64,000 nt of DNA. Origin: Mucilaginibacter jinjuensis (lineage in GTDB: Bacteria; Bacteroidota; Bacteroidia; Sphingobacteriales; Sphingobacteriaceae). Below are positions 44,175 through 51,730 of this stretch, one piece after another. Under the pieces are notes generated by a model that did not search any database, was not told the origin of the DNA, and was given only the letters and a program-made list of their open reading frames with translations. Location of the stretch: positions 1,860,001 through 1,924,000 of the forward strand of contig NZ_CP117167.1 in NCBI RefSeq assembly GCF_028596025.1. The letters are read 5' to 3'. The position numbers and the translations under genes were made by a program. Each line of letters opens with the position of its first letter. Position 1 is the first letter of the stretch.

Positions 44175-44981
44175 TTATAACTTTTTTGCTTCGTTCCAGT
44201 ACACGTCCATTTCGGCCAGTGTCATATCGTGTAATTGGCGGTTATTTTCTTTGGCCTTGCTTTCGAGGTACTGAAAACGCTTAATAAACTTACGGTTTGT
44301 TTTTTCGAGCGCATTCTCGGGGTTAATATCCACAAAGCGGGCATAATTAATTAACGAGAACAGCAGATCGCCAAATTCGCCCTCTGCTTTTTCAGCATCA
44401 ATAGTTTCACCTTCGGGCACATTAAACTCATCCTTAAACTCCTGGATCTCTTCTTCAACCTTTTCCCAAACCTGGTCTTTATTTTCCCAGTCGAAACCAA
44501 TACCACGTGCCTTTTCCTGTATCCGGGCAGCCTTTACCAATGCCGGTAAAGAGGCTGGTACTCCCCCTAAAACAGATTTATTACCTTTTTCTTTCAGCTT
44601 AATTTGCTCCCAGTTGCGTTTTACATCGTCCTCGTTATTAACGGTGGTATCGCTATAAATATGGGGGTGGCGGTTAATCAGCTTATCGCAGATGCCATTC
44701 AGTACATCAGTAATATTAAAATCGTTGGTTTCTGATCCTATTTTGGCATAAAACACAAGGTGCAGCATAATATCACCTAACTCCTTACGGATCTCTTCCA
44801 TATCATTGCTCAATATCGCATCAGAGAGTTCGTAAGTTTCCTCAATGGTGAGGTGGCGCAGGCTTTCTATGGTTTGTTTCATATCCCAGGGGCAGTTGGC
44901 CCGAAGATCATTCATAATGGTAACCAAACGTTCGAAAGAACCGCCAGCGGTATCAGCAGTAACAGGTGGGGTAAGCGCCAT
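44175..44981 (-). CDS. mazG: Nucleoside triphosphate pyrophosphohydrolase MazG
   Basis: Hydrolyses NTPs to NMP and pyrophosphate, a house-cleaning role. The 268-residue protein has two MazG domains: the first with CPWDMKQTIESLRHLTIEETYELSDAI and EIRKELGDIMLHLVFYA, the second with DQVWEKVEEEIQEFKDEF and EGEFGDLLFSLINYARF; EExxE and ExxD metal motifs are present in both. The extra N-terminal ten residues are uncertain in importance. It could modulate (p)ppGpp levels as in E. coli, but this is not shown. Confidence 0.95.
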   Translation of the reverse strand: MALTPPVTADTAGGSFERLVTIMNDLRANCPWDMKQTIESLRHLTIEETYELSDAILSNDMEEIRKELGDIMLHLVFYAKIGSETNDFNITDVLNGICDKLINRHPHIYSDTTVNNEDDVKRNWEQIKLKEKGNKSVLGGVPASLPALVKAARIQEKARGIGFDWENKDQVWEKVEEEIQEFKDEFNVPEGETIDAEKAEGEFGDLLFSLINYARFVDINPENALEKTNRKFIKRFQYLESKAKENNRQLHDMTLAEMDVYWNEAKKL

Positions 44982-45011
44982 AATTTTTTCTTGTAAAAAT
45001 AGAGAATAAAG

Positions 45012-45150
45012 AGCAATGATAGAATGAGTGAAGGAGAGAATGATAGAATGCGGACCTTTAAATATAATAACCTCGTCTATGCCTTTATAGAATGTTAGCG
45101 TAAATTAAATGATGTGCTTTTGATTACTCACTCATTCTATCATTCACTCA
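45012..45150. repeat. Inverted word repeat (GAATGATAGAATG / CATTCTATCATTC)
   Basis: Left: ATGATAGAATGAGTGAAGGAG and GAATGATAGAATG. Right: CTCACTCATTCTATCATTC then ACTCATTC. The right end reaches the stop codon of mnmD. A related stretch (GAGTGAATGATAGAGGGAG) lies on the other side of mnmD at 45826-45858. Confidence 0.7.
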
Positions 45151-45818
45151 TTCAAAATTGCTCTTAGCATCTCCCTTTTCCCCGGTGCGCCTGGTGCTTT
45201 TTCAACTTTTAAGCCGAGTGCTTTGAGCATGCGTTTCAGGTTGCCGGTTATGGCATAGGTAACAAATACACCGCCGGGTTTTAAGAATTTGATGGTATGG
45301 CCAATGGCTTCCTCATTCCACATTTCGGGTTGGTGGATGGCGGCAAAGGCATCAAAATAAATTACATCGAATAACTGGTCGCTGGTGAAGGTTGTCAGTT
45401 GCCGGTTGTCGGTTGTCAGTTGTGTGTACGGGTTGATTTCGACCTGATGACCTATTGATGCCGGGTATCGCTTTAAGAAACTTTCCCAAAGTGATGAAGA
45501 CACATATTCTTCATACCCGGTCTGGCTTATCATTTCTTCGGTAAGGGGATAGGCTTCGATGCCGGTGTAATTGAGCTTGATTTCTTTAGTTGTACAATAA
45601 TCGGCAGTGATTAAAAAATTAAGGCCGGTACCCAGGCCAACTTCTAAAACGCTAACCTTATTAACATCTGTACCTGCCAGAAAATGCTGTAATCCTGCAC
45701 TGAGAAATACATGACGGCTCTCCTGCAAAGCACCATGACGCGAATGATAGTGCTCGCCTACCTGTTCGTTATAAATGGTTTTGGAGCCGTCGGCTGTGGT
45801 TACGATGCTTAAGTTCAT
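45144..45818 (-). CDS. mnmD: tRNA 5-methylaminomethyl-2-thiouridine methyltransferase MnmD-like
   Basis: SAM-dependent methyltransferase for the last step of mnm5s2U34 in tRNA. The 224-residue protein has HSRHGALQESRHVFLSAGL, the SAM loop SVLEVGLGTGLNFL (57-70), IEAYPL, and VIYFDAFAAIHQPEMW, and GGVFVTYA. This is the stand-alone methyltransferase without the oxidase half found in MnmC. Residues 132-143 (TQLTTDNRQLTT) are encoded by a word repeat of the sort otherwise found between genes, inserted in frame in a loop before the DVIYFDAF strand. Confidence 0.9.
   Translation of the reverse strand: MNLSIVTTADGSKTIYNEQVGEHYHSRHGALQESRHVFLSAGLQHFLAGTDVNKVSVLEVGLGTGLNFLITADYCTTKEIKLNYTGIEAYPLTEEMISQTGYEEYVSSSLWESFLKRYPASIGHQVEINPYTQLTTDNRQLTTFTSDQLFDVIYFDAFAAIHQPEMWNEEAIGHTIKFLKPGGVFVTYAITGNLKRMLKALGLKVEKAPGAPGKREMLRAILNE
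45390..45425. repeat. Word repeat inside mnmD
   Basis: GTTGTCAGTTGCCGGTTGTC followed by GGTTGTCAGTTG: tandem copies of GGTTGTC and GTCAGTTG. The plus strand has almost no A. The reading frame stays open and gives Gln-Leu-Thr-Thr-Asp-Asn-Arg type residues. Confidence 0.85.
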
Positions 45819-45872
45819 GTTTTAATGAGTGAATGATAGAGGGAGCGAATGAGTGAATATTCTTCTCCTGTT

Positions 45873-45965
45873 CGTCATTGCGAGCAATAGTGTGGCAATC
45901 TCGTCGCCAGTATTATTCGATCCGTATAGCTACGAGATTGCTTCGTCGTACCTCCTCGCAATGAC
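45873..45965. repeat. GTCAT-type palindromic element, degenerate
   Basis: Ends CGTCATTGCGAGCAATAG and GTACCTCCTCGCAATGAC with inner pair GCAATCTCGT / ACGAGATTGC. The arms are less perfect than in the copies at 36277 and 38320. It lies between mnmD and the MBL-rhodanese gene; just beyond it is a word stretch (TTGTTTCCTGACTCTCGG) like that at 3117-3160. Confidence 0.8.
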
Positions 45966-46007
45966 AAATTTGGTTTTATCTTGTTTCCTGACTCTCGGTT
46001 CTTGTTT

Positions 46008-47345
46008 CTATCCCGCGTATTCTACAATCGAATCACTCAAATCATAAACCGGTACATTGGTAACCTGTGCGGCAATAATGCTACTGGCTGCTGCCGAACG
46101 GTAACCTGCAGCGCAATGCACTACAATTGGTTTATCTGTTGGGATCTTTAATAACTCCTCACGGATTTCGGGCAGTGGGATGGTTAACGCATTGTCGAAA
46201 ATCTTATGTTCGTTAATCTCGTTCCAGTTGCGTACATCAACAATGGTGTATTTTTCGGGATTGATTTTAAAATCTTCCTCATTAAATACAGCCGAATGGT
46301 AAGTAGCATGATCGGGGCGGAGTAACGCACCTTTAATATTTTTTTCGTAGCCGATCTTTGCTGCCTTGTTGATAACAGAATCAAGGCTTTCCTCATCGGC
46401 TGCGATCAGATAAAATTGTTCACCAGGGTTAAGTAATGAGCCCAGCCAGGTTTCAAATTTGCCACCTTGCTGTATGTTGATCGACCCTTTTAGATGGCCT
46501 TTCTTAAAGTCAGCCTCGGGGCGGGTATCTATTATCAATACACCAGGCTCTAAGGTGGCGTTGTTCCCTAATTTGGGTACAGATGCAATGCTTGTACCAA
46601 ATGATGGCGCTCCTTGTTTATTCAGCTCTACATCATAACCAAAATAGCGTGGCATAAAAGGCTGGTCGGCGGTAAGGAGTTCTACAAACTGTAGTTCTTC
46701 CATCAGTTGCAGGGCGTAATTTTCACGCAGTTCTTTACCGATGGTGCTTTGCAGATCAGGGCTCATACTTTTACCGCATAACGAGCCTGGGCCGTGTGCC
46801 GGATATACGATTACCTCTTTTGGCAGGGTCATCAATTTTTCGCGGGTTGAGTGGAAGAGCTGGCGGGCCAATTCTTCTTTCTTAGCGGTGATATTGCCTG
46901 CATTTTCGCGCAGATCGGGTCGGCCAACATCGCCTGCAAACAAGGTATCGCCCGTAAATATGGCTTGCGATTTGCCATTCTCGTCCTCTACCAAAATACA
47001 GATAGAATCGGGCGAGTGGCCGGGAGTATTCAGTGCATTTAGTTTGATGTCGGCCAGGTTAATTACATCGCCGTCATCAAATGTTTGATGCGGATAGCCT
47101 GCACCCACCAGTTTGCTCACATAGATAGTAGCGCCGGTTTGCTCGTGAATTTCGAGGTGCGAACTTACAAAATCGGCATGAGGGTGGGTTTCAATTACAC
47201 CCACAATGTCGGCTTCGTGTTGAGATGCCAGGTCATAGTAAGGTTGAGGATCACGTGCAGGATCAACAACAATCATTTTGCCGGCCCTTATTACCGCATA
47301 CGAGGCATGCGCCAGGCCTTTATCGTAAAACTGATGGATAAACAT
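46008..47345 (-). CDS. Persulfide-dioxygenase-like MBL protein with two rhodanese domains
   Basis: A 445-residue sulfur enzyme. The N-terminal metallo-beta-lactamase domain has ETHPHADFVSSH (His54, His56, Asp58, His63), NTPGHSPDS, FTGDTLFAGDVGRPD and VYPAHGPGSLCG, as in ETHE1-type persulfide dioxygenases that oxidise sulfane sulfur to sulfite. The first rhodanese domain has lost its loop cysteine (FYLIAADEES), while the second keeps VHCAAGYRSAAASS. So only the second can carry a persulfide. The -7 element TATCTTTG ends 5 nt before the ATG, suggesting a leaderless mRNA. Confidence 0.88.
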   Translation of the reverse strand: MFIHQFYDKGLAHASYAVIRAGKMIVVDPARDPQPYYDLASQHEADIVGVIETHPHADFVSSHLEIHEQTGATIYVSKLVGAGYPHQTFDDGDVINLADIKLNALNTPGHSPDSICILVEDENGKSQAIFTGDTLFAGDVGRPDLRENAGNITAKKEELARQLFHSTREKLMTLPKEVIVYPAHGPGSLCGKSMSPDLQSTIGKELRENYALQLMEELQFVELLTADQPFMPRYFGYDVELNKQGAPSFGTSIASVPKLGNNATLEPGVLIIDTRPEADFKKGHLKGSINIQQGGKFETWLGSLLNPGEQFYLIAADEESLDSVINKAAKIGYEKNIKGALLRPDHATYHSAVFNEEDFKINPEKYTIVDVRNWNEINEHKIFDNALTIPLPEIREELLKIPTDKPIVVHCAAGYRSAAASSIIAAQVTNVPVYDLSDSIVEYAG

Positions 47346-47649
47346 TGCCGCAAAGATAGCGGATTAATGATATTTTTTGAATGAAGAAGCTTAGGCGCAA
47401 TGTCATAATAAACGGGCTTTCTGCAAAGGAAAAATTTAAGCCTATAGTTTAATTTATAACAGAAACTAAATTATAGTATTATTTAATATTTGTGCGTTGT
47501 AAATAGCTAATTTTCAATCGTATGTTAAATTATTTTATAAATAACCTTTGTGGAAAAATAGTTTAGGGTTTTAACACGGTATTTACTCCTGTAAATTGTA
47601 GGCGAGTTTTTAAAATGCTATATTTCAGCAACTTAAACGCTCCAACGTC
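47346..47649. other. AT-rich divergent spacer
   Basis: About 300 bp between divergent genes. Apart from the -7 element of the MBL gene at its left end I see no gene, repeat or clear promoter; the sequence is strongly AT-rich with several TTTG words. Confidence 0.5.
47351..47358 (-). promoter_or_regulatory. -7 promoter element of the MBL-rhodanese gene
   Basis: Reverse-strand TATCTTTG, then CGGCA, then ATG. Confidence 0.7.
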
Positions 47650-48375
47650 ATGAAGTTAATTTTCTTAACCCTTGCTATGGGTTTGCTGTGCACTATCCGC
47701 AGTAAAGCCCAGCACTTTAGTGGCTGCGCCAACCAGGAGACGGCGCCCATCAGTAAACAGGTACGCCTTACCAAAGGCACCGGCAACCCTCAAATGGACC
47801 ACTGGCTGGACCGGGAGAGTAACGTATTGCGTAGCTTCTTCGGTATTAACCCCGGCCTGGTGATGTATGATGATTCGTTGATAGACAAACCAAATGCTTG
47901 TGTATCAACAGTGCCCGAATCGCTCGATACGCCCGATGGTACGGTAGCTCTTGGATATAACTACCTGCAAAATATGTACAACTACTCGGGCAACTTTAGC
48001 ATGATACCTATTGTTGCTGCACACCAATTTGCCCATATTATTGATTTTACCCTAAAGGTAACTCCATCCACACCTATATATAAGGAATTATATGCCGATT
48101 ATATGGCCGGTTGTTTTATAGCCTACAGCTCGAACCAGACCTGGACAGATATTAGCCACAACGTACGTTGGATAGTGCGTATAGGTGATTACGCTGCCAT
48201 TAACGACCCTGCCTGCCACGGCACCCCAATGCAGCGTATGGCGGCCTTTAAAGCCGGCTACGATTGGTATAAGAGCCAAACACTGGCAGGTACCAAAGTA
48301 GTAGTTAAAGATGCCAGCAATGCAGCCCGCGGATATTTGAATTTACCCGAAGAAAAGATGGTGGCAAATAAGTAG
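47650..48375 (+). CDS. Secreted protein, probable inactive zinc-metallopeptidase relative
   Basis: A 241-residue protein with signal peptide MKLIFLTLAMGLLCTIRSKAQ. The core IPIVAAHQFAHIIDF is laid out like the HExxH helix of neutral zinc metallopeptidases, and KELYADYMAGCFIAY looks like the helix with the third ligand (E146 with ADYMAG), followed by MQRMAAFKAGYDW, which recalls the HPsxxxRxxaf end of such families. But residue 126 is Gln in place of the catalytic Glu (HQFAH, 125-129). The two zinc His remain, so metal binding without hydrolysis is possible. Family assignment is by pattern only. Confidence 0.65.
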   Translation: MKLIFLTLAMGLLCTIRSKAQHFSGCANQETAPISKQVRLTKGTGNPQMDHWLDRESNVLRSFFGINPGLVMYDDSLIDKPNACVSTVPESLDTPDGTVALGYNYLQNMYNYSGNFSMIPIVAAHQFAHIIDFTLKVTPSTPIYKELYADYMAGCFIAYSSNQTWTDISHNVRWIVRIGDYAAINDPACHGTPMQRMAAFKAGYDWYKSQTLAGTKVVVKDASNAARGYLNLPEEKMVANK

Positions 48376-48448
48376 GAATATTCATTATATTAGGTATGAT
48401 TTTGCTTCATTTAATTATGATGAAGTATAGTTATATTCAACCTAAGCT

Positions 48449-49375
48449 ATGAAATACCTGTTACCAGCCATCTTATGCCTTCTTTTTTCAAAAGTCTTAT
48501 TTGCCAATACGATTGACAGTTTAAAAACGGATAAAGAAGTCGAGATATTTATTAATAAGGCTTACAAAGATTCCGGTCAAAAGAGTTATCAATCGATGAC
48601 TGTGATGCCGACGGATAGCTTGATAAAAAAGTTAGATTGCAACGGTATTGCCAAAAAGTGGAATATCAAAAATTGGGAAAAAGCCGACTTTAATAAAGAT
48701 GGCCTAACTGATATTATAGTTACCGTGCGTTGGTATCACAATTTTGATGTATATGCTGTAATAGACAAGGGAAATAATGCTTTTTCATTGTTCAGGCTAT
48801 CTAAAGATCCATCTGAGGATTGCGAGTTGGCTAAACCTGCATTTATAAATAAGCAACCTGTATTATTATTTTATTCTGTTAAGCAAGATCCGGGAAAAAG
48901 GGCTTATGATTATATCAATCGGCCACAGATGGATACGCTGGTATTTAAATACGGTAATTTTATAGAGCGAAATTTAAAACTTGCAAATTATAAAGTTAAA
49001 AGTATACGTGTTAAAGCGTCCGGCTGTGATGGTACATGCCCGGTATTTGAATTGCGTATTTACGAAACAGCAGGTGCATCGTATTTTGCTGATGATTACT
49101 CTACTCAAAAGGGCGATTTTGAGACTAAAATTGCCGCCGATAAATTTGCTGAAATTATGGGGCTGGCCAATTATTTAAGCGCTAAAAAACTTAAAAATAA
49201 ATATGCAGTTAACTGGACAGATGCCCCAACCGTAGAATTTACTTTTGAGTTTACCGATGGAAGCGTTAAGGAAATAACCGATTATGGTATGCAGGGAACA
49301 TTTGGCCTAAGCCAGCTATACAACTTAGTATCACAATTACGGTTAAGCGAAAACTGGAAGAAAAAGCGATTATAA
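48449..49375 (+). CDS. Secreted protein with DUF6438-like domain
   Basis: A 308-residue protein with signal peptide MKYLLPAILCLLFSKVLFA. The N-terminal half has DFNKDGLTDIIVTVRWY, a calcium-binding-like DxNxDGxxD loop as in FG-GAP proteins. The C-terminal half has VKASGCDGTCPVFELRIYETAGASYF, the GC..TCPVY pattern of DUF6438, and ends TVEFTFEFTDGSVKEITDYG. Function unknown. It converges with the M13 gene through a shared terminator. Confidence 0.7.
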   Translation: MKYLLPAILCLLFSKVLFANTIDSLKTDKEVEIFINKAYKDSGQKSYQSMTVMPTDSLIKKLDCNGIAKKWNIKNWEKADFNKDGLTDIIVTVRWYHNFDVYAVIDKGNNAFSLFRLSKDPSEDCELAKPAFINKQPVLLFYSVKQDPGKRAYDYINRPQMDTLVFKYGNFIERNLKLANYKVKSIRVKASGCDGTCPVFELRIYETAGASYFADDYSTQKGDFETKIAADKFAEIMGLANYLSAKKLKNKYAVNWTDAPTVEFTFEFTDGSVKEITDYGMQGTFGLSQLYNLVSQLRLSENWKKKRL

Positions 49376-49413
49376 AAGCAGAAAGCCCCGGCATGCCGGG
49401 GCTTTCTGCTTTT
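49374..49413. terminator. Shared bidirectional terminator
   Basis: A 40-nt perfect palindrome centred on GCATGC (core GAAAGCCCCGGC / GCCGGGGCTTTC), with A's before and T's after on both strands. It starts at the last bases of the upstream gene's stop codon and serves the convergent M13 gene as well. Confidence 0.93.
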
Positions 49414-49428
49414 ATATGGAAACTCTTA

Positions 49429-51489
49429 TTACCAGATCTTAATCCGGTCTTCAGGTTTTTTGTACATTTTATCGCCTGGTTGTACGTTGAAGGCTTTGTA
49501 CCACGCATCCACATTGGTTACAGGGCCGTTGGTACGGAACCTGCCTGGTGAGTGCGGGTCTGTTTGTACCTGCTGAGCAGTAGCCTCTGGGCGTTGCAAG
49601 CCTCTCCAAACCTGTGCAAACGACAGGAAGAAACGCTGATCTGGCGTAAAGCCGTCGATCTTAGTGTTTGATTGCCCTTCTTTTGTTTTCTTAAATGCTT
49701 CGTAAGCAACGTTGATACCGCCTAAATCGGCAAGGTTTTCGCCAAGGGTTAAACGGCCGTTTACGTGCATCGTGTCAACAGCAACAAAACCATTGTATTG
49801 GTTTACTACCATATCGGCACGGGTTTTAAACTTGTCGGCATCGTCTTTTTGCCACCAGTCGCGCAGTGTACCATCAGCATCGTACTGGCGGCCCTGGTCA
49901 TCAAAACCGTGGGTCATTTCGTGGCCTATAACGGCACCGATACCACCGTAGTTAACAGCGTCGTCAGCTTTAAAGTCAAAGAATGGGAACTGTAAAATAC
50001 CTGCCGGGAAAACGATCTCGTTATTTACCGGGTTGTAATAAGCATTTACGGTAGGTGGGGTCATTCCCCATTCGGTTTTATCAACCGGCTTACCTAAACG
50101 GTTTACCATATCATTATAACCCCATGCACCTACGCGGCGTATGTTACCAAAATAGTCGTTACGATTGATAACCAGGCCGGTGTAAGTTTCCCATTTATCG
50201 GTATAACCAATTTTTACAGTAAAGGCATTCAGCTTTTTAAGCGCACGGGCTTTGGTTTCAGGCGTCATCCAGTCTAAACGTTGGATGCGCTCGCCTAAAC
50301 TAACTTTAAGGTTGTTAACCAGGCCTACCATGTAAGCTTTGGCGGCAGGGGTAAAGTATTGCTCTACATAAAGCTGGCCCAATAATTCGCCCAATGAACC
50401 ATCAACTAACGAAGTCATACGTTCGTTGCGTGGCGTTTGTACTTTTTGGCCGCTTAATACGCTGCTATACTTAAATTGTGCGTTAACAAACGGAGAGCTC
50501 AGTGAACCTGCAGAACCTTTCAGTATATTCCACTTTAAATAAGTTTTCCAATCCTGAACAGATGTAGCTGCCAATAACTGATCGGCAGATACTAAGAATG
50601 ATGGTGAAGAAACCAATACTGTATCCTGACCGTTGATTTTTAATTTAGGCAATAATGCAGCCCAGTTTAAATGCGGGGTGGTTTTACTTAAATCGGCAAC
50701 GGTAAGTTTATTGTAGGTTTTAATAGGATCGCGCATGGCTACACGGCTCATTTGCGCTTCGGCCAGTTTGCTTTCTATCCCAAAAATGGTTGCTGCATTG
50801 GCGGCGGCAGCATCAGCAGAAGTACCCGATAAGGCAAAAAGATCTGTGATATACTGCTTGTAAGCTTCCTGGATGTGCTTGGTACGCGGGTCTGATTTTA
50901 AATAATAATCGCGGTCTGGCATACTTGTGCCACCCTGGCCCAGGCTAACCACATATTTGGATACGTTTTTAGAATCCTGGCGAACACCGAAACTAAATAA
51001 CGGGCTACCTAAAGCATTGGCACGCTGAAAAACAATTTCATTAACAACACCATCCAGGTCTGTTATAGCATCAATACGTTGCAAGTCTGGTTTGATAGGG
51101 TCATAGCCGCGTTTTTCGATGGCTACAGTATCCATAGCGCTGGCGTATAAATCGCCCACACGTTGCTTGATACTGCCTTTAGGCTGGCCGGATGCTTTGC
51201 TGGCTTCCTCAACAATACCAACCAGTTTTTTGCGGTTATCATCGCGCAGCATTAAAAAGCTGCCCCAGCTGGTTTCTTTTGCAGGGATAGTGTTGTTTTT
51301 TAACCAGCCACCGTTGGCGTATTCAAAAAAATCATCGCCTGGTTTAACGGTTGGATCCATATTAGCAGGATCGATGAATTTTTTAGGAGCAGGTGCACCT
51401 TTGGCGGCTTGCTTGCCGGTGCCTGCAAATGCATTAGCAGTAAAGCATAGCGCCCCTGCAAGCATTAAATGGGTAAATTTTGATTTCAT
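49429..51489 (-). CDS. M13-family zinc metallopeptidase (copy 1)
   Basis: A 686-residue secreted neprilysin-like endopeptidase. Signal peptide MKSKFTHLMLAGALCFTANAFA, then FIDPANMDPTVKPGDDFFEYANGGWLKNN (start of the M13 N domain). The catalytic domain has VNAYYNPVNNEIVFPAGIL, IGHEMTHGFDDQGRQYD (HEMTH 523-527) and LTLGENLADLGG (third ligand Glu and Asp), plus the conserved C-terminal VDAWYKAFNVQPGDKMY and PEDRIKIW. Its paralogue follows the same plan and length 240 bp upstream. Likely substrates are periplasmic peptides. Confidence 0.95.
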   Translation of the reverse strand: MKSKFTHLMLAGALCFTANAFAGTGKQAAKGAPAPKKFIDPANMDPTVKPGDDFFEYANGGWLKNNTIPAKETSWGSFLMLRDDNRKKLVGIVEEASKASGQPKGSIKQRVGDLYASAMDTVAIEKRGYDPIKPDLQRIDAITDLDGVVNEIVFQRANALGSPLFSFGVRQDSKNVSKYVVSLGQGGTSMPDRDYYLKSDPRTKHIQEAYKQYITDLFALSGTSADAAAANAATIFGIESKLAEAQMSRVAMRDPIKTYNKLTVADLSKTTPHLNWAALLPKLKINGQDTVLVSSPSFLVSADQLLAATSVQDWKTYLKWNILKGSAGSLSSPFVNAQFKYSSVLSGQKVQTPRNERMTSLVDGSLGELLGQLYVEQYFTPAAKAYMVGLVNNLKVSLGERIQRLDWMTPETKARALKKLNAFTVKIGYTDKWETYTGLVINRNDYFGNIRRVGAWGYNDMVNRLGKPVDKTEWGMTPPTVNAYYNPVNNEIVFPAGILQFPFFDFKADDAVNYGGIGAVIGHEMTHGFDDQGRQYDADGTLRDWWQKDDADKFKTRADMVVNQYNGFVAVDTMHVNGRLTLGENLADLGGINVAYEAFKKTKEGQSNTKIDGFTPDQRFFLSFAQVWRGLQRPEATAQQVQTDPHSPGRFRTNGPVTNVDAWYKAFNVQPGDKMYKKPEDRIKIW

Positions 51490-51683
51490 AAATTAATTGA
51501 GATTCGAAATTTAGTTATTTATAAACTAAGTATGCAAATTACGTAGACCCCTAAATGGCGACTGTGTTACTATTAGTTAAAATATTTTTTAATAAACAGG
51601 TGCGCTAAATCGATGTTATGCGCCTTAATGTACTGATTGAGAGATCGGTCTGTGCTTTTGTAATATTTTTGTGCCAAAAAAGA

Positions 51684-51705
51684 AGCCCCCGACATGTCGG
51701 GGGCT
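51684..51705 (-). terminator. Terminator after M13 copy 2
   Basis: A 22-nt perfect palindrome (AGCCCCCGACA / TGTCGGGGGCT) followed on the reverse strand by TCTTTTTT. It separates the two M13 genes, so each has its own transcript. Confidence 0.88.
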
Positions 51706-51730
51706 CTGGGATTTAAAAAATTAAGACTTG

